A stretch of 64,000 nt of DNA. It comes from Mastigamoeba balamuthi (lineage: Eukaryota; Evosea; Mastigamoebida; Mastigamoebidae). Positions within the stretch are counted from its first letter, which is position 1; each line of letters starts with the position of its first letter. The stretch lies in contig CACRSC010000273.1 of assembly GCA_902651635.1 (NCBI GenBank), forward strand, positions 106,611-170,610, read 5' to 3'. The notes under the pieces are model-generated. The model searched no databases. It had not been told where the DNA came from and was given only the letters and a program-made list of their open reading frames with translations. This document shows, one piece after another, positions 44,738 to 57,219 of the stretch. The position numbers were made by a program, and so were the translations under genes.

Positions 44738-47700
44738 ATGCTCAAGTCGCTTGCGCTGCGGTGGGTCCTGGGCTTCAACAAGGACATCCCAGGCCTCGTC
44801 CACAACATCTCCGACGAGAAGAGGTCTGTGCGTAATGCCGTCTCCGCAGGGTCCACTCTCGGAAAGCAGTCCGCCTGATACTCTGGCACAGGCGCTGCTG
44901 TTCGTCGCCGGCAACGCGGGGGTCATCCACGACCTCGAGTCATCCAAGCAGATTCTGCTCCAGGGCCACACGCACTCGATCATTGCCGCATGCGTGTCTG
45001 CGGACAGGAGCCTCGCAGCCACCGCGGACAACGGGGGCGGGGGCAAGGAAGCCATGGTGGCCCTCTGGGAGGCTCGCTCGGGCAAGTGCGTCGGGAGATG
45101 TGTGGGCCCGCACGAGAAGGGCGTTGCGGCAATGGACATGTCACACGACGGACTGAGGTGCGACCTTCGAGATTACCGATGCAGTGACGTTGAACGGAAA
45201 ACTCGATTAGATTCGTGACGCTGAGCGCACCGGCTGATGGCGACCGCCAGGAGATCGCGATCTGGAAGTGGTCGGCCAACGTCACTACCCCCATTGCTAC
45301 CGCCGCAGTTCCCCTCGACGAAACCGTCGTGCGCGCACTTGCTTTTGTCAAAGTCCGACTTGTTAATCGCTGCTCCCGCGTTTTTCTCCAGTGCGCCATT
45401 CGCTTCAACAGTCTCAACGCCGACGAGTTCGTGACAACCGGGCCACGCGGAGTCGTGTTCTGGGTGTTGGACAGGAACAGCAAGCTGGTGTCGTTCGTGC
45501 CGTCGCTGGCGGGCAGCAGGTTCTTCAAGAAGGGAGGCGCTACGATGGGACAGACAATGTACCTCGCCAAGACAACCATGGCGGTGACGTCGACCAACGA
45601 GGGCGAGGTCATCCTGTGGGACGTCAACCCTGCATCATCGTCAAACAACCCGGCCGAGAAGAGAGCCATGAAGTCTGTCAAGCTCCACGACACGGCCATC
45701 CTGTTCATCGGTATCCATCAAGCTCCCTGTTTTTTTTCTTCAAAGTGCAGTCCATTTCTTGATTCAAGATTAAATCAGTAAGTTGTTCATCGTGCAAGTG
45801 ATGACAGCGATACAATGTTCTTGTTTGCACCGACCTTACTGGCCAATTCAATTCAGCGTCGAGCGCGGACAAATACTTGGTGACGGGAGGCGAGGACGGA
45901 TTTATCCGGTTCTACGACTTCCAGTTCCGTCTGCTGGCGTGGATGGAGAACATTAACTCCGGTCCGATCATCTCGCTGTCGTTTGCCAACACGGCGCTGG
46001 ACCCATACTCGACCGAGGAGTTCCAGTCGCCCAAGCTGATCGCAGCGTCGCGGCTGGGCGTCATCATGGAGATAGATCCCGAGCGCTGGGACGAGCGCCC
46101 CAGCGAGGGCACACAGAAGCAGGGTAAGGAGGTGCTGCTGATGCCCGACGGCAACGTCAGCGCGCTGTGCGCGAGCCCCAAGAGCCTCTCGTTCGCCATC
46201 GGCAGCCACTCGGGCCTTGTGCAGGTGTGGGACATGGAGGACAGGCACCTCTTCAACAGCGTCCGCTTCGACAAGCTGCAAGTCAGCGCTATCGCATACA
46301 ACCCCGAGGCCACGTTCCTGGGTGCGCAGGCTCCCCACCACCTCCGACCGCCCTGGCAGAGCTGACGGCGGGCCCCAACACAGCGATCGGGTTCACCAAC
46401 GGGATGGTCAAGGTGGTCAGGGCGACGGTGCTGATGGAGACGCCGGCCAACAGCTTCCACCACTGCAAGGGCAGCATAACGCACATCGCGTTCTGTGGTA
46501 CGCACATCGCCGTCGCCGACACGGACCGCTGCGTGGCGCTGTATCACTTCCGCGACGACGAGTGCGCGTACATATCGAAGTACCGCTCGCACGGCGCGCC
46601 CATCACGGGACTCGTGTTCGGCAAGAACGAGGACATGCGGCTGCTGTCGCTCGGCGAAGACCGCAGGCTCGTCGAGTACGACGTGGCGCAGAGCGCCAGT
46701 GTCCGCGGGCTCGTCGTCAAGAGCGTCACGCAGATCGAGCAGACTGCGGTGCCGACAGCGCTCATCTGGCACCCGCACGTCAGCAAGGAGGACTTCCTCG
46801 TCACAGCCAACGACCAGTTCAAGCTGAAGCTGCTGAACGCCAACTCCAAGGCCTGCCGCCGCACGGCCCTCGGCCCGCTGTTCGCGGGGCCCATCAGCAG
46901 GATGATATCGATCCCGGGCAGCGACCCCAAGCTCCGCTGCCTCGCGTACAGCACGGCCGAGCAGGTCATCGGGCTCATAAAGCTGCCCATCGACGGCAAC
47001 CCCAACAACGTCATGGGCATCGTCGCCCACGCCGGTGAGATCACGGGCATCGCGGCGACGTACGACGGTAAGTGGCTGCTGACGACCGGGGGCACAGACC
47101 AGTCGCTCTACGCCTGGCGCGTGGACCCAAGCGCGATACCCGTCGCCTCGAGCGACCCCTTCGCGTCTCTCATCGAGGGAGGGCGCGACGGGCCCATGTG
47201 GAAGCAGATCGAGCAGTACTTCTGGTACGCACAGATCCGAGCCTCGAGCGAGGCCTCGACCAACGACTACAAGATCACCGGCCAGATACCCCTCTCCCAG
47301 GTACCCCCTCCACCTCTCCGTCCACGGGCGCTCAACTGTGCCCGCCAACCCACCGCAGGTTCCAGACGTGTTCAGGGCTCTGGGGTTCTTTCCCACAGAC
47401 AGGGAGATCGCTGACATCATGAGCGAGGTCAGGTTCTCGCGCTTCATCGACAGCGGAGAGCAGACTGAGTTTGTTACCTTCGAGGAGCTGATCAAACGTC
47501 CGTGTTCACTTGCTGTCATTCCTTTCCCCTTATTGCCTCTGAAACGTACCGCCCCACAGTGTATGTGAACCACAAACCCGTGTTCGCCATCACCAAGGAG
47601 GCACTCGAGGGGGCGTTCCAGGCCCTGGGCGCCAATGCGGCGGGGTCGCTGCCGTGGGAGGAGATTATGCTGGCGTTGCAGTACCGTGGAGAGCAGATAT

Positions 47701-47843
47701 CCGAGACCGAGGTCGCGCGGTGCCTCGAGGACCTCATGGGGACACCCAACGTCAAGCCCCCAGCGCACCTCACGGCCTCCGACTTTGCTCGACTTATCCT
47801 CGGGTTCGAGGACTACAACGGGGGCGAGGAAGAGGCCCAGTGA
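44738..47843 (+). CDS. CFAP251: CFAP251/WDR66, ciliary calmodulin- and spoke-associated WD40 protein
   Basis: Eight exons (44738-44823, 44870-45157, 45211-45328, 45392-45710, 45857-46321, 46360-47300, 47359-47497, 47560-47843) give 879 residues. The start LRWVLGFNKDIPGLVHNIS, then GNAGVIHDLESSKQILLQGHTHSI, is characteristic of CFAP251. Two WD40 propellers follow (VVFWVLDRNSKLVSF, GEVILWDVN, GFIRFYDFQFRLLAWMENI, GLVQVWDMEDRHLFNS, GKWLLTTGGTDQSLYAWRV). The C-terminus carries EF-hand-like helices (LPWEEIMLALQYRGEQISETEVARCLEDL). The family sits at the base of radial spoke 3 in motile axonemes. The intron 45329-45391 is in frame and stop-free, so its removal rests on the splice consensus and on family alignment. 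This gene implies that the organism builds a motile flagellum. Confidence 0.88.
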
Positions 47844-47931
47844 CCCCCCAGAATGGTACCCCACAGTTGTGATAAAAAGGAATGGAACCGACGGCAGAGC
47901 ACTTGCACGACAGAACTCCCGTTGTTTGCGG

Positions 47932-49665
<1,734 letters not shown>

Positions 49666-50080
49666 GACGCTTGCGCCGCGCTGATGACGTGTCCGGTGGG
49701 CCTGTCGGTTCTTGCGGTGTTCTCGGCACCGAGCCTGAGAAACGGGCGGCGGGCTTGCGTGGCGGGTAGGGGGCTGGTCGGCGAGGCGCAGAATCGGTGT
49801 CGCGCGCAAAGACCTGAGGGCCGCCTGCGCTCCGCCACACCACGCGGACAGTCGATTAGTAGATTTCCGCAGATTTGGGAAAGGAGGTGTGATTCATCCC
49901 CGCACAATCCGGGAGGCGGGCTGCTGCTGATTCCATTTCCACTATGAAGTCGTGTCCACTGCGCTGGACCCCCGCTACTGCAATAGGCGTCCGGTCCCTT
50001 TCCATACATGCCGGTCCCGAGATACGAATATCTTCTCGAAAAAGATCTTGCTGTGTGCTCATCGCGCACGGCACGAGCAA
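49666..50080. promoter_or_regulatory. Divergent promoter region, NDR kinase and GCFC genes
   Basis: 415 bases between divergent starts. AT-rich words GATTAGTAGATTTCCGCAGATTTG (49855-49876) and GATACGAATATCTTCTCGAAAAAGATC (50022-50047) belong to the recurring motif set. No ORF is supported. Confidence 0.4.
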
Positions 50081-52502
50081 ATGGCGGACCAGCCGCAGCG
50101 CCGCAGGCAGTTCCGCAAGAAGACGCGGGACACCTCCGACGACCCCGCCGCCGACCCAGTCCCCGCGCCTGCCGCCCCCGCGCCCGCTGCAGCCTCGCCG
50201 GCGGCCGCCGTGTCCCCGCCGTCGCCGCGCCCGGCCCCGAGCTCGCGCCCCGTGGCGGCCCTGAGCTTCAACGACGACTCGGACGACGCCCAGGACCTGC
50301 GCCCCGCCCACAAGGCCAGCCTCCGCGCCAGCGTCGCCGCGCAGCACCCCGTCGCGCGGGCGCAACGCAAGAAGCCCCCGCAGGCGTCGTCGTCGTCGTC
50401 GTCGTCGTACCGCTCGAGCGCCATGACGAGCGCGTCGGGCGAGTACACGTCAGAGATGCTCGCGGCGCTCCGCAAGAACGCCCAGGCCCTCCCCGTCTCC
50501 TCCGCCGCGCAGCCCGCAGCGATCGTCATCGCCGACGACGACGACGGCGACGGCGACGGCGCCGCCAAGCCGCAGGCGTCGGAGTCGTCGCCCATGCAGG
50601 TGGTGGAGCCCGTCGACGTCATCGACGTGGAGGACGAGGGGGACGGCGGCGGGGGCGAGGGGGCGGGCGAGGGGGTCGTGTCGAGGGCGGAGATCGCTGC
50701 GGCCAAGGCGCGGAGGGCTGCGGCTGCGGGGTCGACGGGGTCGGCGGACGACTTTGTGCCGCTCGACTCGTCCAAGCCTGTGGGGCGGGCGCCCGCCAAG
50801 GAGAGCAGGCTCGTCGACGAGGACCAGGAGGAGGACGAGGACGCCGACGGCGACAACTACGAGGTGTTCGAGGAGAACCGCGGCTCGCGCATACGGTTCG
50901 CGGTCCCCGACGCGGGCAGGCAGAGGAAGCCCTCGGCCGCGTCGACCGACGTCGTCGTCTCGGGCGTCGGCGACGAGGAGGACGAGGCCACGCGCCGCTG
51001 GGTCGACGAGCAGATGAGCAAGGGCACCAAGAGCGCCGCCCTGCGCTCCACCACGGCGACCGGCGAGCCCGCCAGCGGCCGCCACCGCTCGCGGGCCTCG
51101 TCGGCGACGTTCGGCGCGCTGAGCCTGCGGCGCGTCGAGGCCGTGCTGCCCGAGAGCGTCCGCTCGCGCATCGCCGAGAGCCTCGCGGCGGTGCGCGCGA
51201 AGCAGTCGTCCGAGCGCGCTGCGCTGGGCCGCGTGCGCAGCGACAGGGAGGCCTGCGAGGCCGCGGCCAGGCAGCAGGACGAGCAGGCGGCCGCCGCCCG
51301 CGAGCAGCGCGCGTTCTTCCGCGAGATGCTCGAGTTCGCCGAGAACCTCGTCGACCTCTACGCCGAGCGCGCGCCGGCGATCGAGCGGCTCGAGGCCGAC
51401 CTGATGGCCGCGGAGAAGGAGCTCGCGGGCAGCTACACGCGGCGCAGCGACGCGCGGCTCGCGGGCGCCGCCGAAGCCCGCGAGGAGTCGATCGACGACT
51501 CGGACGGCGACGACGGGCAGGGCGACCGCGAGCTCAGCGTCGCCCGCGACCGCGTGCTGCTCGAGGCCGAGACGGTCCTCGCCGACGTCGAGGACGAGTT
51601 CCGCAGCCCCGTGCGCATCAAGGAGCGCTTCGAGCGCTGGAAGTGGGGCTACGCGGCGTCGTACCGCCAGGCCTACTGCGCGATGACCATGCCCGCGCTC
51701 TTCGCGCCGCTCGTGCGCCACGAGCTGCTCGCGTGGGACCCCCTCAGCGGCGAGCCCTTCGACTCGCAGGGCTGGTTCCTCGCCCTCTGCACCTACGGCG
51801 TCCGCGACAACGCCTCCGGCGGCGCCGACGAGGAGGAGGACGACCCCGACAACCGCCTCGTGCCCGCCCTCGTCGAGCGCGTCGTCTTCCCGCGCGCCCA
51901 GAACGCCCTCCTCTGCCGCTGGGACCCGTTCAGCTCGCGCAGCACCAGCGCCGCCCTGCGCCTCGTCGCCGAGCTCGTCCCCTACGTCGGCTCGGCCGAC
52001 TCGCTCTCGGGCGTCCTCGGCGCGGTCCTCGCAGTCCTCCAGGGCGCCGCCGCGCGCGTGTCGCAGCCGCAGCGCACCCCCGCGGCCGAGCGCGCGCGCG
52101 TGTGGCGGGCGGTCCGCCTGTTCCGCAGCGCCGCGCGGTGGCACAGGCACCTCAGCCCGCTGTCGCTGCAGAAGGTCGCGCTCGAGACGGTCCTCAACAT
52201 GGCGCTGCTGCCGGCGCTCAGGGCGATGGACCCCGCGCGCGCGGCCGACGTGGCCCGCGAGGTCGTCGGCGTGCTGCCCGACGCGTGGCGGGCGGGGCTC
52301 CCGCTGCTGGCGCTCTTCGGCGACTGGCTAGCCGCGCTGCCCGGCGCGCTGTCCCACTCCACCGGCGACNCTCTTCGGCGACTGGCTGGCCGCGCTGCCC
52401 GGCGCGCTGGCCCACTCCACCGGCGACGCGGTCGCCGCCGCGGAGCTGGCCAGGGCGTGCGCGCGCATGCAGGAGCGCATCGGGTTCGCAAAGAAACCGT
52501 GA
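50081..52502 (+). CDS. GCFC/PAXBP1-like splicing-associated protein, interrupted by an assembly gap
   Basis: An intron-free frame opens at MADQPQRRRQFRKK and reads through to an N at 52370. Skipping one copy of a duplicated 57-base block around the N, it ends at the TGA 52500-52502, giving about 787 residues. The N-terminal half is disordered and acidic (DDDDGDGDGAAKP). Residues about 360-450 are a coiled coil (SSERAALGRVRSDREACEAA). The GCFC domain follows: KERFERWKWGYAASYRQAYCAMTMPALFAPLVRHELLAWDPL, WFLALCTYGV, LVPALVERVVFP and CRWDPFSS. These match PAXBP1/GCFC1. Related proteins act in spliceosome disassembly with the TFIP11/Ntr2-like group. TFIP11 itself is excluded because no G-patch is seen. 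Confidence 0.85.
52313..52427. repeat. Near-identical 57-base blocks either side of an N (assembly join)
   Basis: Bases 52313-52369 and 52371-52427 are the same sequence (CTCTTCGGCGACTGGCT...) except for two mismatches (CTAGCC/CTGGCC, GTCCC/GGCCC), with one N between them. This looks like two contig ends overlapped without merging. Counting it once keeps the GCFC frame open. Confidence 0.85.
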
Positions 52503-52636
52503 AAACTCGGAATTTGCATTTGCGTAATATTGTTGGAATGATACGCTGGCTGATTTTCCTATCTTCTTTTTGACGGGGGAGAAAATCTTTTGAAGATTCC
52601 TCGTGTCGCTGAGAGGCGAGACCCCCAGTGCCGGGA

Positions 52637-53490
52637 ATGCAGGACGGGGCCACAGTCGAGGAGCTCCTGGCCTGGCTGCGCGAGGTGGCGTCGCGCACGC
52701 CCGCCTTCCCCACCTCCGCGCCCGCCGCCAGCGGCCGCCACGCCGCGCGGGCCGCGAAGCTCTGGTCGCTCGCCGACGCGCTCTGCGAGTGGCCCCAGCA
52801 GCCGCTGCTCGCCGACGAGCTCTACGTCCTCTCGCGCATCCTCTACAAGCACCGCAACCAGCACCGCCGCGCCCTGCACTACTCGCACCTGCGCGCGCTG
52901 CACCGCCTCTGCGACCTCCTGCGCGCGCACGTCCGCGCGGCCGCCAAGTCGCTGCGCGCGCTGGCGCACCGCCCGGCCGACGCGGGCGCGGCCTCGTGCG
53001 CGCTGTGGTGCACGTGGGGCGCCCACGCGCTGGCGGAGCGCGCGGCGGCCGAGAGCCTGCAGGCGGCGCAGGCGCTCGTGGGGCTGATGGCCCACGCGTT
53101 CTTCATCCCGCTCTGTGTCGTCGGCACCTGCACGGCCGCGCGGCTCAGGGCGCTGGTCCAGCAGGCGGGCGCGGCGCTCGCAGAGGCCCACGCCGCTGCA
53201 AGGGCCGCGTGCGTCGACTGGGGGCTCGTGCCCGAGGCGCGCCGCGGGGACCCGGAGCTGCCGGTGCCTCTTGACGTCATCAAGACGTCATCCTCCGCTG
53301 GCAGCGCTGGCGGCGCGCAGGCGCAGGGGAAGAAGAAGAAGAAGAAGAGGAACGCAGGCGACGACGACCTCGGGGAGAGCGTCGACATCAGCGATCTCGC
53401 CGGGCTGATGCCGGCTGCCCCCGAAGCCAAGGCAACTGCCCCCACGGCGCCGCCCAGTGCCGCGGCGCAGCAGAAGCCCAAGAAGCAGGC

Positions 53491-53525
<35 letters not shown>

Positions 53526-53734
53526 CGCCAAGCAAGACGGCAGTGGCAGCTCAGGCGCCCGCAGTGCAGGCGCCCCAGCAGCCGCAGAAGAAGGCTGTGG
53601 ACATGTTCAGCCTGCTCACCTCGAAGAAGAGGTCGGCGCCTGTGCCGCTCCCGGTGGCCAAGAAGCCCGAGGAGCCGAGCGCCCCGGAGGCAGTCGCCCA
53701 GCCTCCCCCTGCAAAGAAGAAGAAGCGCTCATGA
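52637..53734 (+). CDS. NEPRO/RMP1-like nucleolar protein with basic and poly-Gln tail
   Basis: A single-exon frame of 365 residues; the ATG at 52637 is preceded by an AT-rich leader (GAAAATCTTTTGAAGATTCC, 52580-52599). The N-terminal about 190 residues are helical, with LADELYVLSRILYKHRNQHRRALHYSHLRALHRL, which matches the E..VL.R.LYKxxNQHR core of nucleolus and neural progenitor protein (NEPRO) and the related RNase MRP subunit Rmp1. The tail holds KKKKKKRNAGDDD, a poly-Gln run (codons near 53492-53524), and VDMFSLLTSKKRSAP, typical for the C-terminus. A nucleolar role in rRNA processing is likely by family. The assignment rests on one short motif, so moderate. Confidence 0.65.
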
Positions 53735-53895
53735 GAGCCCAAGGGAACCCAAAGAAAATCAAAGTCGGCTGACCGGACGAAGCACGAAAGGGGGGATCTT
53801 CCCTTGTTGTCTTTGGGGCAAGGGGGGTTTCCCGCCCTCCTAGTCTGCATGCGTGCTCCGACTCTTCCGTGGCAGCGGCGAGGCGACGGCGGTAC

Positions 53896-55307
53896 TCACC
53901 TCTTGGGCCTGCGTTGGCGGTGTTAGTCCACACGAGGGGTTGTGGGAGGCAGGCATACGACGGGGAGCGGGACGAGGCAGACGAGTACGACGACGAAGAC
54001 GACGACCTCGAGCTGCGCGACGAGCTCCTCGACGACCGGCTCCTGCTCCTGCTCCTGCGCGACCTCGACCTCGCCCTCCCGCGGCTCTGGCCTGCCTGAC
54101 TCTGCTTCTGCTGCCTCGGCGGCGACCTCGACCGCGAGGCCGACTTGGACCTCGACCTCGACCTCTGGCGGCGCGCTGGCGGCGACGGGCTCCTGTTCGC
54201 CCTGCGCGGAGCAGACCTCGAGCGCGAGCGCGACCTTGACCGCGACCTGGACCTCGACCTGCTGGCCCTCCTCGAGTAGTCCCTGCCTCCCCTGCCGCGG
54301 TACGGCGACGGTGCCCTCCTGGCGCTGCTCCCGGACGCGTACGACCGCGAGGGCGCGGCCGCAGTCCCTGCAGACCCGGGGGGCGTCAGCGGAAGCACGC
54401 AGGAGAGCGGCTGCCAGCGCTGCTGCAGCGACGCACGGCGAGGGGGCGAGCGACTGCGAGCGCGGGGCGACGAGGGGGCGCGGGGCTTGGGAAGCGCGAC
54501 GCTGTTGATGGGGACGACCCACTCCACCTTGACCTCGACGCCGTCGATCTGGCCCTGCGCACACGCCGCGCGAACGCCGAGCGTTAGCGTCCCAGAGGGG
54601 CAGAGAGCTGCAGAGCCCGCGACGCACCCCGTCCATGAACCTGATCGCCTTCTCCGCGTCCTCGACGCTCTCGTACTCTAGCCTGGCGAACCCCTTGGGC
54701 AGCCCCACCGCCCGGTCGAACCTGCGGCGAGGCGAGGGGGGGAAGGGGGCATTCAGCCCCCTGGGGGGAGAGGCAGGAGGGGGCAGGGCGGCTGGCAGCG
54801 CACCCGAACTCGACGTTCTTGAGCTTCCCGTACTCAGCAAAGATCTCGTTGAGGTGCTCCTGCCGCACGTTCCGCGTCAGCTTCGTCACCAGCAGCACCT
54901 TGTGCTCCTCCTGCGCCCCTCTGCTCCGCGCCCCACTCCGTTAGTCCCCGCTGCCCCCCCCGCCTCCCCAGACGAGCGGGCGCGCACTTGGAGGCCGAGC
55001 GCGAGCGCGAGCGCGACGACGCAGACCGCGAGCGCGAGCGCGAGGCGGACCTGCTGGCCCTCTTGGCCTTGGGGTCAGCGGCGGATGCCGGCGCGGGCTT
55101 GGCCGCCGCGTCCTTCCTGGGGAGTGGGCGTGAGATGGCGGGCGAGAGGCGGCGGCGGGGCTTCCGGACTTGGGCGAGCGCGCGGGGCTCGGGGTGCGCG
55201 AGCGCGACGGTGAGCGCGAGGAGCTGCGGGCGCTGCGCCTGCGAGGGGAGAGGCGCGGCGGGGGGTCAGTGGTGGAGGTGGCAGCCCCGGGCGTTGGCGT
55301 ACGGCAT
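53896..55307 (-). CDS. RNPS1: RNPS1-like SR-rich RRM protein (exon junction/ASAP complex)
   Basis: Eight exons (55307-55303, 55238-55170, 55116-54988, 54920-54804, 54721-54628, 54554-54437, 54367-53959, 53908-53896) give 317 residues; phases close throughout. The first coding exon is 5 bases (ATG CC) and the last 13 bases, ending SPKR-stop. An N-terminal RS region (RSARSSSRSPSRSRTPSPARS) precedes one RRM: KVLLVTKLTRNVRQEHLNEIFAEYGKLKNVEFG, KGFARLEYESVEDAEKAIRFMDGGQIDG. LTRNV..H..EIF and MDGGQIDG are RNPS1 signatures. A long RS/SR tail follows. RNPS1 bridges the exon junction complex and the ASAP complex and modulates splicing. Introns contain CTAAC branch motifs (GGACTAACACC, GACGCTAACGC). 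Confidence 0.88.
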
Positions 55308-55480
55308 TTTGGGTGCGAGTGCGCGCGATGGCGCAAAACAAACTGTTGTTTTTGATTTATTCTGTTTGAGTCAGAGATCTGACGCGCGGGAAAAATATCC
55401 AGAACCGCGGTTCCAACAAAGGGCGAGAATGCGAAGACAATCCCTCCTGGAGATGAACTGCACGGGTCTTTGTTGCATTC

Positions 55481-56869
55481 TCAGTCGCGGGGAGCTGATG
55501 CCAGCATCACCTCGACTGTCTTGGAGGCGAAGGCCACGAAGGCCTGCTTGCCGTGGGGAGGCTCGCAAGACAGGAACGAGAGATGGATGCAGTTGTTCAG
55601 AGTCGCGGCCCACACACCCTCGACCGCGAGGGTGTAGGCGTTGGCGACGAAGGGCACGTAGTCCTCGACCCTCCAGTGGCCCTCTCGGTCGCCCACGAGG
55701 CTGTCGAGGACGCCGACGTTGGACAGGAACAGCGACATCCTCTTGCGAGACGCGGCCTCGGCGCCCATCGCGTACATCCCCTGCTGGGCCGCCGACGCGT
55801 CGGGAACGGCCATGGCGATCTCGAGCGCCTGCATCGACCGGACTGTGTACTGTGCCGACGTTTTCGCACGGATCTCCGCGATCGCGGCGTTGAAGCGGGG
55901 CGCGAGCGACCACAGGTCGGCGCCCTCGATGGCCTTGGGGTCGAGGTTCTCCACGAGGACCGGCATCGCTCGCACGCGCGTGCTGACCTCGCCGCGCTCG
56001 GCCCCGGTCCGCAGGCTGACCGGCATGCCGCCCCTCACCTCCCGAGCGTCGCAGGCGATCGCCATCGCGGCGTACACGGCGGCGGTGACGGTCACGCCGT
56101 GGCCCTTGCACGCCCTGATGAAGCGCAGCGACTGCTCCTCCGTGAGCCTCTCGTCGTGGATGTGGTGCCTGATCCTCTTCTCGTTGGCCCGCAGGTTCTC
56201 CAGGCACGCGTCCACCATCCTGGCTCGCTCCTCCTCGGTCACCGCGTCCTTGTCCGACATGGCGCAGTCGGGGTAGCGCTCCAGAAGCAGCTTTGCTATT
56301 ATCGTGGGCTCCCCGAGGCAGTCCACGGGCGGCAGCGACCCGTCGTCCCCACAGCCGTTGAGGACCTTGACGAAGTCCCCGAGCACCGCTGTCAAGGCGA
56401 GACCGTCGCCGGCGGCGTGGTTGAAGCGAAGGGCCAGGACACAGTTGATCTCCCTCTCGACCTCGTCATCGAGAAGGTATGCGTCGACTTGGAAGAAGTG
56501 CGAGCTGGCCCAGGGGGCGCTGCTGTACTGCTCCATGAGCGGACCCCAGACGCTCTCCCTCGAGGCCCGGCGGTAGACGAACACCGGCAGGACGTCGGAC
56601 TGCTCCATCGCGACGCACTGCTCGTGCGGCGGTATCGCCAGGACCCCCCTGTGGCGCGCGCTGTCGCGACGGGCCCGCAGGATCGGGTGGCGGAAGCACA
56701 CAGCGCAGTACGCGCGACGCAGCATATTCTCGGTCAGGTCAAAGGGCCCGCGCGTCAGCGTAGTCATCAGGACCGGGGTGTAGAGGTTGAAAACGACGAA
56801 GTCTTCCTCTGCCACCCCCGTCTTGAGCAGCGTGCAGCGGTCGAGGTCGTAGTCAACGCCGGTCTCCAT
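55481..56869 (-). CDS. Alcohol acetyltransferase/condensation-type acyltransferase
   Basis: A single-exon frame of 462 residues. The fold follows CoA-dependent acyltransferases of the alcohol acetyltransferase/condensation superfamily: an N-terminal half ending in a conserved RFNHAAGDGLAL, where the usual HHxxxDG active site has Asn in place of the first His while the second His and the DG are kept. The C-terminal half carries VTVTAAVYAAMAIACDAR, RKRMSLFLSNVGVLDS, and WAATLNNCIHLSFLSCEPPHG. The second His is the catalytic base in the family, so activity is possible. Substrate is unknown (alcohol, peptide or polyketide acceptors are known). No targeting signal. Lack of introns, unlike most neighbours, could reflect late acquisition, but base use is not obviously different. 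Confidence 0.75.
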   Translation of the reverse strand: METGVDYDLDRCTLLKTGVAEEDFVVFNLYTPVLMTTLTRGPFDLTENMLRRAYCAVCFRHPILRARRDSARHRGVLAIPPHEQCVAMEQSDVLPVFVYRRASRESVWGPLMEQYSSAPWASSHFFQVDAYLLDDEVEREINCVLALRFNHAAGDGLALTAVLGDFVKVLNGCGDDGSLPPVDCLGEPTIIAKLLLERYPDCAMSDKDAVTEEERARMVDACLENLRANEKRIRHHIHDERLTEEQSLRFIRACKGHGVTVTAAVYAAMAIACDAREVRGGMPVSLRTGAERGEVSTRVRAMPVLVENLDPKAIEGADLWSLAPRFNAAIAEIRAKTSAQYTVRSMQALEIAMAVPDASAAQQGMYAMGAEAASRKRMSLFLSNVGVLDSLVGDREGHWRVEDYVPFVANAYTLAVEGVWAATLNNCIHLSFLSCEPPHGKQAFVAFASKTVEVMLASAPRD

Positions 56870-57219
56870 TTGCTGTTCTGTGCAGTTGAGAGAAAAAGAT
56901 TAAGTGAGTGTGCCGCGCCTCATACAATTGTGCCACAAAAGCACACACTGCACCATTGCGCAATTGTGAGCCAAGAACAAAAGAACAACAGCTAATACTA
57001 TCATTTGATACTTCACGAGCAAACCGGAATGGTGAGGATCAGGATACGTGTGGTGATTCAGCACGGACTACTCCACGTCTGAGTTCACCTCCGAGTCGTG
57101 TCTCGCCAGTGCCGAGATCACGAGATCCGGATTCGGCAGCAGCGGGTTTCCGGAGCTGCGGGACGTGGTTTCTGGCACTGGCTGATCGAACTGTTGATGC
57201 ACGCTCTACAGGAGGTCGG
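56870..57219. other. Intergenic DNA, upstream of acyltransferase, downstream of bestrophin
   Basis: About 350 bases with mixed composition and an AT-rich pocket near 56890-57015 (AAAAAGATTAAGTGAG, CAACAGCTAATACTATC). This is the likely acyltransferase promoter. No ORF is supported. Confidence 0.4.
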
